Of a DNA stretch of 64,000 nucleotides, positions 27,679 through 35,805 are shown piece by piece. The DNA comes from Bradyrhizobium sp. BR 10289 (GTDB taxonomy: Bacteria > Pseudomonadota > Alphaproteobacteria > Rhizobiales > Xanthobacteraceae). Under the pieces are notes generated by a model, which worked only from the letters and a program-made list of their open reading frames with translations, did no database searches and had not been told where the DNA came from. The translations under genes were made by a program, and so were the position numbers. The stretch is taken from NCBI RefSeq assembly GCF_019455385.1, contig NZ_JACOFR010000027.1, forward strand, positions 1 through 64,000, in the 5' to 3' direction. Position 1 is the first letter of the stretch. Each line of letters begins with the position of its first letter.

Positions 27679-27776
27679 GGCACTCTGGAACACCTGATTT
27701 GCCGGGGTGAGCCAGGCGATGACACCTGATGCGCCGTGAGCGCTCGCGGGCTCGGCGCCTGCGCACCGTCACCGCC

Positions 27777-28550
27777 TCAACGATAAAACATCGATGGCGG
27801 CACGCCAAAGTGCCGGCGGAACATTGCGGCAAATGCGCTTTGGCTTGCGTAGCCGCAATCGAAGGCGACGTCGATGATCTTCTCGCCGGAGGCGATGCGA
27901 CGCAGCGCATGCACGAGGCGCGCCTGCTGCCGCCATTGCGCGAAACTCATCCCGGTCTGTCTCGCGAATAGGCGATGAATTGTCTTGGCGGTAACCCCGA
28001 CGCGCCCAGCCCAATGCTCGACGGTCGAATTGTCCGATGGGTTGTCGGCGATGGCTGAGCAGATCGTTCGAAGCCTGGTGTCTTCCGGAAATGGCAGATG
28101 CAGCGGCAATACGTCCGAGACGCGCAGTTCGTCGAGCAGCAGCCGCATCAACCGTCCGTCGCGGCCGGCCTCGTCATAGTCGACGGGAATGCGCGTTGCC
28201 GCAACGACCAGCTCGCGCAGTAGCGGCGACACCGCGATGACGCAGTTCTTCTCCGGCAGATGCGCTGCGGCGTTGGGCTCGACGAAGACGGTGCGGATCC
28301 GCACCCGCCCCGACATGACCGTCTCATGGTCGAGACCGGGCGCGAGCCATACCGCCCGGTTCGGCGGCACGATCCACGTGCCCGCTGCCGAACGCACCAC
28401 CATGACGCCTTCGATGGCGTAGAGCAGCTGTGCGGTCGGATGCGCGTGCACGCCGGTGGAGGCCCCATCGGGATAGTCCACCTCCATCGCAGTCAGCGCG
28501 CGCCTCGTGGCATGGAACGCAAGATGTCGTGTGGTGAGCTCGTCCAGCAT
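27777..28550 (-). CDS. AraC-family transcriptional regulator
   Basis: 257 residues: an N-terminal cupin sensor domain (HAHPTAQLLYAIEGVMVV) and a C-terminal double helix-turn-helix with VEHWAGRVGVTAKTIHRLFARQTG and the AraC signature around IIDVAFDCGYASQSAFAAMFRRHFG. It is divergently placed, 96 bases from a DMT-family exporter, the usual arrangement for a local activator of an efflux gene. Confidence 0.9.
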   Translation of the reverse strand: MLDELTTRHLAFHATRRALTAMEVDYPDGASTGVHAHPTAQLLYAIEGVMVVRSAAGTWIVPPNRAVWLAPGLDHETVMSGRVRIRTVFVEPNAAAHLPEKNCVIAVSPLLRELVVAATRIPVDYDEAGRDGRLMRLLLDELRVSDVLPLHLPFPEDTRLRTICSAIADNPSDNSTVEHWAGRVGVTAKTIHRLFARQTGMSFAQWRQQARLVHALRRIASGEKIIDVAFDCGYASQSAFAAMFRRHFGVPPSMFYR

Positions 28551-28646
28551 GTCTCGATCTCGACAGTCCCGGTCATTCTAGAGCGATACGGACGCTGGCG
28601 AAAGCATTACGCCTGGCCTCAACGGTTGAATTCAAGAGTTGAAGCC

Positions 28647-29567
28647 ATGACCAACAAGGCCGCCTTCCTTTATCCGTTCTTCGCGATTGTGCTGTGGGCG
28701 GGCAACGTGATCGTCTCGCGGTTGTCCGCCCACACCATCGGGCCCGAGGCGATCACGTTCTATCGCCTGCTGCTCGCGACCGGATGCATGAGCCTGTTCG
28801 TCGCCGCGCCGGCCTGGCGTAACCGGACGGTGATCTGGCGGTATTTCGGACAGTTCGCGGTGCTCGGCTTCCTTGCGATGTGCCTGTTCCAGAGCTTGTC
28901 ATATCTTGCCGCCGAGACCACCAGCGCGACCAACATGGCGGTGTTCACGGCGTTGACGCCGCTGCTCACAGTGCTGCTGAGCGCGGTGCTGCTTCGAGAG
29001 ACGCCGACCGTCGGACTGGTCGGCGGCGGCATGCTGTCGCTCGCCGGCCTCGTGTATCTCGTCAGCGGCGGCGATCCGGCCGCACTGCTGCGGGGCGGCG
29101 TCCGTCCCGGGGATCTCCTGATGTTCGTCGCCGCGTTGGTCTATGCGCTCTATGGCGTGCTGCTGAAGCGTTGGGACCTGCCGGTCGCGGGCTGGCAATC
29201 GACCTACATGCAGGCGCTGTGCGCGCTCGCGATCATGTTTCCGGCGTTCCTCGCGACGCCCGCTCCGATGCGCGCGCTGAACAGGGAGACGCTGCCGCTG
29301 ATCGCCTATGCTGGAGGTCTTGCCTCGATCCTGCTTCCGTTCTTGTGGATTCGCGGTGTGCAGGTCCTCGGTCCCAACCGCTGTGCGATCTTCATGAACT
29401 TGCTGCCTGTGCTCGCCGCGCTCGGCGCCATTGCGCTGCTCGGCGAACCCGTCCGCGCCTTCCACATCATCGGCGGGGGCGTCGCGCTTGCTGGTGTCGC
29501 CTGCGCTGCGCTGTTTCGTCGGCCACTGTGGATGTCGGCCCCGGCTGTGCCGGCGCTGGGTGATTGA
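28647..29567 (+). CDS. DMT-superfamily (EamA) transporter
   Basis: 306 residues with ten predicted membrane segments arranged as two EamA repeats (FFAIVLWAGNVIVSRLSA start; second repeat from about residue 150). Members export amino acids, nucleosides or drugs. ATG at 28647 with a GAAG-containing weak ribosome site. The divergent AraC regulator probably controls it. A long hairpin ends the gene at 29570-29604. Confidence 0.88.
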   Translation: MTNKAAFLYPFFAIVLWAGNVIVSRLSAHTIGPEAITFYRLLLATGCMSLFVAAPAWRNRTVIWRYFGQFAVLGFLAMCLFQSLSYLAAETTSATNMAVFTALTPLLTVLLSAVLLRETPTVGLVGGGMLSLAGLVYLVSGGDPAALLRGGVRPGDLLMFVAALVYALYGVLLKRWDLPVAGWQSTYMQALCALAIMFPAFLATPAPMRALNRETLPLIAYAGGLASILLPFLWIRGVQVLGPNRCAIFMNLLPVLAALGAIALLGEPVRAFHIIGGGVALAGVACAALFRRPLWMSAPAVPALGD

Positions 29568-29569
29568 AC

Positions 29570-29604
29570 GGCAAGCTTCCGCCGCCGCGGAAGGGATGCT
29601 TGCC
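29570..29604. terminator. Strong hairpin between DMT gene and small peptide gene
   Basis: GGCAAGC pairs with GCTTGCC, and within it CTTCCGC pairs with GCGGAAG around a four-base loop. It lies three bases past the DMT stop and twelve bases past the stop of the leftward small ORF, so it can serve both. No long T tract follows. Confidence 0.65.
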
Positions 29605-29615
29605 ATCCTGCCAGT

Positions 29616-29714
29616 TCACAATCCGTAGAAGATCTTGATCTCCCACAGCACCACGATGATGGCCGTGATCAAGGTGATCGCGGCGACTGCACTTTCCAGG
29701 GAAGCGACTCTCAT
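29616..29714 (-). CDS. Putative 32-residue single-span membrane peptide
   Basis: An ATG at 29714 opens a 32-residue frame that has a short charged N-terminus (MRVASLESA), a hydrophobic stretch of about 16 residues (VAAITLITAIIVVLW) and a KIFYGL end. GGAG lies about nine bases upstream. It occupies otherwise empty sequence and ends just before a strong hairpin. It looks like one of the small membrane peptides that annotation usually misses; no function can be given. Confidence 0.45.
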   Translation of the reverse strand: MRVASLESAVAAITLITAIIVVLWEIKIFYGL

Positions 29715-29852
29715 TTCACACTCCGCTTCCCAGCCCCATCAGCGGTCTAGGTGATTCCCTGATTCGCGGGCAATCGCGCGGGCGGCGCGGACGTGCACTC
29801 CACGTGGCGTTGTGGTGCCGGAGCCACAATGGCCCCGTAGAATTCCGGGTAT

Positions 29853-31415
29853 TTACCCCACCATCCGGTCCCGCCCGCTCCAGAAGCTCGCGCGCAGCAC
29901 CTTCTTGTCGACCTTGCCGACGCCGGTCATCGGCAATTGCTTGACGAACTGGATCTGCTTGGGCGCATGCGCCGAACCCTTTCGGGTCCGCACCATGTTG
30001 ATCAGCTCCTGCGGATCCGGCCTTGCGCCCTCGCGCGGCACGATGATGGCGGTGACGGCCTCGCCCCATTTCTCGTCGGGAATACCGACGACCGCCACCA
30101 TCGCGACATCTGCGTGTTGCGACAGCACGTCCTCGACCTCGCGCGGAAAAATGTTGAAGCCGCCGGTGACGATCATGTCCTTCTTGCGATCGAGGATGAA
30201 CATGTAGCCGCGCTCGTCCCGGCGCGCGATGTCGCCGGTGTGGACCCAGCCATTCTTCAGCGTCTCGGCGGTGATATCGGGCCGCTTCCAGTACTCCGCC
30301 ATCACATGCGGCGCGCGCACGCAGATCTCGCCGGCCTCGCCCGTCTTCACCTCCTGGTCGTTGTCGTCGAGGATCCTGACCTCGCAGGCCGCGATCGGGA
30401 AGCCGCAGGACAGGAACAGCTCGGGCGTTTTGGGATCGTGATCTTTCTTGCGCAGCACGGAGACCGGATAGCATTCGGTCTGGCCGTAGAGCTGCGAGAA
30501 CACCGGGCCGATGCGCTCGATGCCCTCGACCAGCCGGCTCGGCGACATCGCCGACGCCCCGTAGAGCACGAGCTCGAGCGAGGACAGGTCGGTTTTGCCG
30601 AGCGCGGGATGATCGAGCAGCACGTAGATCATGGTCGGCACGAACAGCGTGAAGTTTATGCGCTCGCGCGCGATCGTGGCCAGCACGGCCTCGGGATCAA
30701 AACCCTTGAGCATGTGCACGGTGCCGCCGCGCATCAGGGTCGGCAGCACCTTGGTGCCGGCGACATGGCTGATCGGGGCGACCGTGAGATAGCGCGCCGC
30801 GTCCGGAATCTCGAAGTCGGCGAGGATCGCGGCGGCAGCTCCGGCATTTTCGCGGTGATAGCGCAGCGCGCCCTTGGATTTGCCGGTCGTGCCGCCGGTG
30901 TAGTTCAGCGTGGCGAGATCGTCGGGGCCGGCAAGGCACAGCGGGCTGGCATGGCCTTCGATCTCGATCGCCTGCAGGAGGTCGACGCCATAGTCGGCCG
31001 GTCCCATGGTGAAGACCGCCTTGAGCCACGGCGCCTTTGCCGCGAGCTCGCCGCCGCGATCGCGGAAGGCGGCGGCGTCGACCACCAGCATGTCTGCGTC
31101 GGAATCCTCGAGCTGGAAGAGCTGGTCGGCCTGCGATCCCAGCGGATGTAGCCAGGTGACGCAGAGACGCGACAATTGCGCGGCGATGCCGGCGCACCAG
31201 GTGTCGGCGCGATTGGCAGTGAGGAAGGCGACGCGCGCGCCCGGCTGCAAGCCGAGCCGCATGAACACGCCCTGGATGCGTCCGATCAGGTCGATGGTGC
31301 CCTGATAGCTCAGCGACCCGCCGGGCCAGGCGAAAGCAGTGCGGCCGGGATAGCGCGACAGTGCCCGTAGCGTCTGCGCACAAGTCGGGGACGATGCGTG
31401 GAGCGGATCCGACAT
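29853..31415 (-). CDS. Acyl-CoA synthetase (AMP-dependent)
   Basis: 520 residues of the ANL superfamily. AMP-binding P-loop is YTGGTTGKSKGA, followed by YGQTECYP, the GWVHTGDIA motif, and RKKDMIVTGGFNIFPREVE at the hinge; the catalytic lysine is in MTGVGKVDKK near the C-terminus. It activates a carboxylic acid with ATP and CoA; the acid could be fatty or aromatic. GAGGA upstream sets the ATG at 31415. It diverges from the second nitronate monooxygenase-like gene. Confidence 0.9.
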   Translation of the reverse strand: MSDPLHASSPTCAQTLRALSRYPGRTAFAWPGGSLSYQGTIDLIGRIQGVFMRLGLQPGARVAFLTANRADTWCAGIAAQLSRLCVTWLHPLGSQADQLFQLEDSDADMLVVDAAAFRDRGGELAAKAPWLKAVFTMGPADYGVDLLQAIEIEGHASPLCLAGPDDLATLNYTGGTTGKSKGALRYHRENAGAAAAILADFEIPDAARYLTVAPISHVAGTKVLPTLMRGGTVHMLKGFDPEAVLATIARERINFTLFVPTMIYVLLDHPALGKTDLSSLELVLYGASAMSPSRLVEGIERIGPVFSQLYGQTECYPVSVLRKKDHDPKTPELFLSCGFPIAACEVRILDDNDQEVKTGEAGEICVRAPHVMAEYWKRPDITAETLKNGWVHTGDIARRDERGYMFILDRKKDMIVTGGFNIFPREVEDVLSQHADVAMVAVVGIPDEKWGEAVTAIIVPREGARPDPQELINMVRTRKGSAHAPKQIQFVKQLPMTGVGKVDKKVLRASFWSGRDRMVG

Positions 31416-31523
31416 ATGTTTCCTCGTTGCTTTGTGCTTGGCTTCTCGCGTGCCAATGATTGCGCTCAACGCTAGCACAGAGAATCCGGGATGGAACGAC
31501 AAAGCCCGCGCAAGGAGGCATGC

Positions 31524-32489
31524 GTGACGACAGATCGAATGCAAAGTTTCCGTGATCGTCTCGCGCTGCCGCTGATCGCCGCGCCGATGTTTCTGGTCTC
31601 GGGCGTCGAGCTCATGGTCGCGGCCTGCCGGAGCGGCGTGATCGGCAGCTTCCCCACCGCGAATTGCCGCAGCACGGACCAGCTCGATCAATGGTTCAGC
31701 GAGATCGAAAAGCGGCTCTCGCAGCATGAGGATCAATCAGGCCGCAAGGCCGCGCCGCTCTGTCCGAACCTGATCGTGCACCGCTCCAATGTGCGGCTCG
31801 AGCAGGATCTCGCCGTGCTGCTGCGGCACAGACCGGAGATCATCATCACCTCTGTCGGCTCGCCGGCGCAGGTGCTGAAGCCGCTGCATGATGCCGGTGC
31901 GCTGGTGCTGGCGGACGTTGCCTCCATCCGCCACGCCGAGCGCGCCGCCGAAGCTGGCGCCGACGGGCTCGTGCTGCTCACCGCGGGCGCGGGCGGGCAG
32001 ACCGGCTGGCTCAACCCGTTCGCCTTCGTCCGCGCGGTGCGCGCATTCTACGACGGCATCATCGTGCTCGCGGGCGGCATCAGCGATGGCCGCGCGCTGC
32101 GTGCTGCCGAAGTGCTTGGCTGCGATCTCGGCTATATGGGCACGAAGTTCATCGCGACGCGCGAGAGCATGGCGGATGACCGCTACAAGCGGATGCTGGT
32201 CGAGAGCAGCGCCGACGACATCCTGCTGACCACCGCCTTTACGGGGCTTCAGACCAATATGCTGAGGCCGTCCATTGTCGCCGCCGGTCTCGATCCCGAC
32301 GATCTCCCGGCGCGCGGCGCGATCGATATCGCGAGAGATATCGACGTGGGCGCGCGGGATAGCCGGCCGAAACGTTGGCGCGATATCTGGAGCGGCGGGC
32401 ACGCGACATCGGGCGTGACCGATGTACTGGCGGTGGACGACCTCGTTGCACGAACGGTCGCGGAGTACCGCGAGGCGGCAGGGCGATAG
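31524..32489 (+). CDS. Nitronate monooxygenase-like flavoprotein (paralogue 2, motif His replaced by Gln)
   Basis: 321 residues, FMN TIM-barrel protein similar to the gene at 25787 over its whole length (SPLF/APMFLVSG, NLIVHRSNVRLEQD, the FTGLQTNMLRPSI region). The family GGH motif reads GAGGQTG, with Q159 where paralogue 1 has H158, so the catalytic base may be missing. Start: AAGGAGG at 31512-31518 positions the GTG at 31524; an in-frame ATG at 31491 lacks such a site. It may act with the divergent acyl-CoA synthetase. Confidence 0.82.
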   Translation: MTTDRMQSFRDRLALPLIAAPMFLVSGVELMVAACRSGVIGSFPTANCRSTDQLDQWFSEIEKRLSQHEDQSGRKAAPLCPNLIVHRSNVRLEQDLAVLLRHRPEIIITSVGSPAQVLKPLHDAGALVLADVASIRHAERAAEAGADGLVLLTAGAGGQTGWLNPFAFVRAVRAFYDGIIVLAGGISDGRALRAAEVLGCDLGYMGTKFIATRESMADDRYKRMLVESSADDILLTTAFTGLQTNMLRPSIVAAGLDPDDLPARGAIDIARDIDVGARDSRPKRWRDIWSGGHATSGVTDVLAVDDLVARTVAEYREAAGR

Positions 32490-32492
32490 CAG

Positions 32493-32610
32493 CCTTCGCC
32501 TCACCCGCGCGCGGCGGGTGAGGGGAGTCTCCGCGAGGGCAGCTGTCACCGCGATGGCGGAGACAGCCCCTCACCCCGACCCTCTCCCCGTAAGAACGGG
32601 GCGAGGAAGG
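32493..32610. repeat. Intergenic inverted repeat (CTCACCC/GGGTGAGGGG family)
   Basis: CTCACCCGCGCGCGGCGGGTGAGGGG forms one hairpin, TCTCCGC pairs with GCGGAGA across the middle, and CCCCTCACCCCGACCCTCTCCCC with the following GGGGCGAGG closes the unit. It is related to the repeats at 4666-4825 and 6743-6870. Confidence 0.7.
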
Positions 32611-32725
32611 AAATACAGCACAGTTAATCCCGCATGGCTCCGGTCCCGCCCACTTAACGGCAGATTAACCATCGCTCGCCCAGAATCCCTCTCACGGCCG
32701 CCAATCAGGACGAGAGGGACAGGCG

Positions 32726-32974
32726 ATGAACTTCGATTTTCTCAATGCCAAGACAGCAGCGTCGCTGGACGAAATCCGCGTCCGCGTGGCCCATGCGCTG
32801 GCCCGCCACCCGCTGTGCCGCAACGTGCGCTTCGACATCGTCAGCGTCCCCCGCACCCGTCGGGGCGGCAACTGGACGGTGACGCTGCAATCGGTCGAGC
32901 CCCGTGCGGTCTGGGAGGCTTCCGAGATCGTCGCCGACATCCAGGACGCCTACGATCTGGCCGTAGCGGCCTGA
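32726..32974 (+). CDS. Small conserved-looking hypothetical protein
   Basis: 82 residues, no signal peptide or membrane segment. The pattern is an alpha helix (LDEIRVRVAHALARHP), two beta strands (NVRFDIVSVPR, NWTVTLQSV) and a C-terminal helix (AVWEASEIVADIQDAYDLA), consistent with a compact alpha/beta domain. GAGAGGGACAGG lies before the ATG. I do not recognise a characterised family. Confidence 0.7.
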   Translation: MNFDFLNAKTAASLDEIRVRVAHALARHPLCRNVRFDIVSVPRTRRGGNWTVTLQSVEPRAVWEASEIVADIQDAYDLAVAA

Positions 32975-33122
32975 TTTCATTGCGGTTCTTGGCGTGTCGC
33001 TGCAGTCCGCGCGAATGCCGCCGCAATGGCACGGTTAAGCCTTATTTACCGCCCAGTTTCCGGGCACTGATCACTTGAACTTGAAGTCAGATTTGGACTT
33101 GAAGCCGGGCGCGGAGAGACGT

Positions 33123-33848
33123 TTGTCCAAAGCCATCACCATCGTCGTTCTGACCTGTTTCCTCGTCCTCGGTGCCGCTACCACCGCCATTCTCGGCCGT
33201 GACAGCGTGCCCAGCGTCAGCGCCGAGATGATCAGCGAAGCCCCCCCGGCAAAGCCGCTCGCCACCAACCGCGCCGCCAAGGCCGACCGCCTGGTTCCGA
33301 CGCTGGCGTTGGCCTCGGCCGCGATCGATCCCGTGCAGGTGCCCGCCGACAAGCTCTCGCAGGCGCCGGTGATGACCGAGCCGCTGCGCCAGGCTTTCGC
33401 CGCCGCCACGCCCTCCGATTTCCCGATGCCCAAAGCGGGTTCATCGCCGGGCGCGCATGAGGCGCCCGCCGCGGCGGATGTTCCCGCTGTCGAAGTCCCG
33501 GCCAAGCCAAAGGTCGTCGCCAAGCCGCAGCCGCAGAAATCCTATTCGCTGCTCTCCGACGTTCAGATCTCCGGCATCAAGGATCGCCTGAAGCTGTCGT
33601 CGTCGCAGGAATATTACTGGCCTTCGGTCGAGACCGCGCTGCGCAACGTCGCCCGCAGGATCCAGGCGAACAAGCTGTCGAATCCGAACGCGCCGCCCAG
33701 CGCACAGATCGATCCGAATTGCGACGAGGTGCAGCAGCTGAAATCGGCCGCGATGCCGCTGCTGTTCCAGCTGCGCGACGATCAGAAGGAAGAAGTGCGC
33801 AAGCTCGCTCGCCTGATCGGGCTCGAGAAGGTCGCGCAGCAGATTTGA
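33123..33848 (+). CDS. Membrane-anchored hypothetical protein with Pro/Ala-rich linker
   Basis: 241 residues from a TTG start at 33123, chosen because GGAGAG lies five bases upstream and the protein then begins with MSKAITIVVLTCFLVLGAATTAILG, a single membrane segment or uncleaved signal. A Pro/Ala/Lys linker follows, then a helical domain (LSDVQISGIKDRLKLSSSQEYYW; LFQLRDDQKEEVRKLARLIGL) like Spy/periplasmic helical repeats. The frame opens at 33075, an alternative TTG. Function unknown. Confidence 0.68.
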   Translation: MSKAITIVVLTCFLVLGAATTAILGRDSVPSVSAEMISEAPPAKPLATNRAAKADRLVPTLALASAAIDPVQVPADKLSQAPVMTEPLRQAFAAATPSDFPMPKAGSSPGAHEAPAAADVPAVEVPAKPKVVAKPQPQKSYSLLSDVQISGIKDRLKLSSSQEYYWPSVETALRNVARRIQANKLSNPNAPPSAQIDPNCDEVQQLKSAAMPLLFQLRDDQKEEVRKLARLIGLEKVAQQI

Positions 33849-33885
33849 CGCGCGCGGTTTCCCCTTCAGGGAACCGCCGTTACCA

Positions 33886-33911
33886 GGAACATCCGGCAAT
33901 CTCCAGGCGTT
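33886..33911 (+). promoter_or_regulatory. EcfG-type (general stress) promoter
   Basis: GGAAC (33886-33890), 17 bases, CGTT (33908-33911): an exact match to the alphaproteobacterial general-stress sigma factor consensus GGAAC-N16/17-CGTT. It ends 27 bases before the ATG at 33939, so transcription would start about 20 bases upstream of that gene. Confidence 0.6.
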
Positions 33912-33938
33912 GCCCGCCCCAAAAGAGGGAGTGGATCA

Positions 33939-34625
33939 ATGCGCGCCTCGACAGCCTATTTCGTCGGTGCCGGAACCATCGTCGCGGCCATTGCCATTGG
34001 TCTCGGCGGCGGCATCGTTGCCGGCAACATCATGAATCCGGTCGCGTCCAAGCAGGGCCCGGACACCAGCAAATTGGCGCAGCGCGCGGAGGCCAGCGCA
34101 CCCGCCCAGACCAACGCGCCGTCGGAGCGCGTGCAATATCTCACCGGCTCGCAAGCCTTCGGCACGGTCGTTGCCGCGCCCGCGCAGGCGCGCGAGGACG
34201 CCAAGCCAGACACAAAGCCGGACGCTCAGACCAATCAGGCGAAGGCTGAGCCGCCAGCACCGCAGCCGACGCAGGCGGCCGCCGTTGAGCCGCCCAAGCC
34301 GACTTCCGCATCGCCGCCGCAACAAGCAAAGCCCGCCGAGCAGCAAGCGTCGACAGCGCCGTCTTCATCGCCCGATAACGCCTATGCCAAGGCAAGGGAT
34401 TCCGACGTGAAGCGTACCGCATCCGAACGGCGCCGGATCGAGCGCCGCGAACGCTGGGCCGAGCGCCACCGCTACGACTCCCGCGACCCACGCGGCATGC
34501 GCGATCGCACCGATTGGGACGACGTCGCACGGAGCGTCCGCGAAGATTCCGAGGCGCGCGATTATGCAGGCCGGCCGCGCGGTGGCTTCCCGCAAATCAG
34601 GCTGTTTGGCCCTGATGATGACTAG
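33939..34625 (+). CDS. Single-span membrane protein with Pro/Ala linker and basic RRIERRERW domain
   Basis: 228 residues. An N-terminal Gly/Ala-rich membrane segment (residues 6-31) leads to about 90 residues rich in A, P, Q and K, then a highly charged region (ERRRIERRERWAERHRYD) and an acidic-ended C-terminus (GPDDD). No enzymatic motif is visible. An exact EcfG promoter match precedes it, which suggests a stress-induced envelope role. AGAGGGAG is the ribosome site. Confidence 0.7.
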   Translation: MRASTAYFVGAGTIVAAIAIGLGGGIVAGNIMNPVASKQGPDTSKLAQRAEASAPAQTNAPSERVQYLTGSQAFGTVVAAPAQAREDAKPDTKPDAQTNQAKAEPPAPQPTQAAAVEPPKPTSASPPQQAKPAEQQASTAPSSSPDNAYAKARDSDVKRTASERRRIERRERWAERHRYDSRDPRGMRDRTDWDDVARSVREDSEARDYAGRPRGGFPQIRLFGPDDD

Positions 34626-34803
34626 GGTTTAGCTCGAGATCGCCGTTGCGCGCTCCCAGCACCTTGCGATGTGGATCGGACGACAGTCTGTTGCCAAACC
34701 GCATCCGGCTGAGCCGGCGCCGACCGACGATGGTGTAAGAGCACTCCGCGCCGAAACCTGTGCAGCGGAGCGCCTGCAACAACTGTGCTTTTCGACAGGT
34801 CTC

Positions 34804-34908
34804 GTCATTCCGGGATGCGTGCGCAGCACGCAGACCCGGAATCCATCTATCCGCAGCGACCGTGCGCAATGGATCCGGGTTCGCGCCGTTGGCGCGCCCC
34901 GGAATGAC
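34804..34908. repeat. Intergenic inverted repeat (GTCATTCCGGGG family), copy 2
   Basis: GTCATTCCGGGATGCG...CCCGGAATCCAT pairs with ATGGATCCGGGTTCG...GCCCCGGAATGAC. It is the same family as 25548-25648. The stretch 34626-34803 before it holds no gene or clear signal. Confidence 0.85.
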
Positions 34909-34915
34909 AGCCTGC

Positions 34916-35140
34916 TCAACCCCCGTGCGACTCCACCACCTTCCGGCAGGCGTCCGAGAGTTTCGACTTGTTCTCGCGCAGGCAGGCGTTCATCTGCGGC
35001 GGCTTGCCGGCATGCTCGGCGCAGAATTTGCTGGCGTCGCCGCGGCAGGCCATCTGCTCCTGCAATGTCGGACCGGATTGCGCAGCGGCGGGCAGGGCGG
35101 TGGCGGCGAGCAGCAGCGCGGCAAGAACCGAAATCTTCAT
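34916..35140 (-). CDS. Secreted cysteine-rich-repeat protein
   Basis: 74 residues with a signal peptide (LAALLLAATALPAAAQ, cleavage near 21). The mature part has four cysteines in two pairs: MACRGDASKFC and NACLRENKSKLSDAC, the spacing of the short bacterial Cys-rich repeat family. AGAGGTGC precedes the ATG at 35140. Function unknown. It diverges from the small secreted protein at 35381. Confidence 0.78.
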   Translation of the reverse strand: MKISVLAALLLAATALPAAAQSGPTLQEQMACRGDASKFCAEHAGKPPQMNACLRENKSKLSDACRKVVESHGG

Positions 35141-35380
35141 AAAGCACCTCTTTGGGAATGTCGGTGGTCCCGTGTGGGATCGAGCGAGCCGACCATCTCG
35201 TGCGGCCCCCTGCCGGTCCATGCCATGTTCATGGCATCGGCATCGGCTCGCTCGTCCCGCCGCTGCACCCCCCATCTTCATGGCATGTATCCGCCCGCCG
35301 TCTTTTGCCATCACAGCTGCACGTCGGCTGCGAAAGCCGGTGATTGCACCGGGACGCCGAACGGGAAGCAGGAGAGCAAG

Positions 35381-35671
35381 ATGTCGAAAAAAGCGGGAGC
35401 GCTGAGCGCCGGGCTGACGATCATGGTGCTGGCGGGTGCGGCGATGGTGTCGCTGGGCACGAGCCCGGCGCAGGCGGTGGTTTATTGTAAGACGGTCGGC
35501 GTGCCCAAGGGCTGCGTGGTGCGGCCGACGGCAGCAGTCGTGGTTGCGCCCGGAGCGCCGGTCGCGGCGGCTGCGGTCGCGACCCCGGGCGTTGGTGCGC
35601 CCGGCGTCGGCGTGCGCGCGGGCACGCCGATGAATCGCGGCGGTCCGGTCAACCGCGTCGGTGTGCGCTGA
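35381..35671 (+). CDS. Small secreted Val/Ala/Gly-rich protein
   Basis: 96 residues. A signal peptide (LTIMVLAGAAMVSLGTSPAQA) is followed by a two-cysteine segment (YCKTVGVPKGC) and a low-complexity V/A/P/G tail (GVGAPGVGVRAG). AGGAGAG upstream sets the ATG. Proteins of this kind are common, uncharacterised envelope components in this lineage. Confidence 0.68.
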   Translation: MSKKAGALSAGLTIMVLAGAAMVSLGTSPAQAVVYCKTVGVPKGCVVRPTAAVVVAPGAPVAAAAVATPGVGAPGVGVRAGTPMNRGGPVNRVGVR

Positions 35672-35805
35672 CGGTTCTCGTTCGATTGAGTTGATTGCAT
35701 TGTTTCGGGCCAAGGAGCCTGCGGACGAACCCCCCGTCCTCCGCATGAGATCATCCGGCCCGTTCCCTCTCTCCGCGCGTCCCACACGTTCGGGGAGGGG
35801 GCTTT

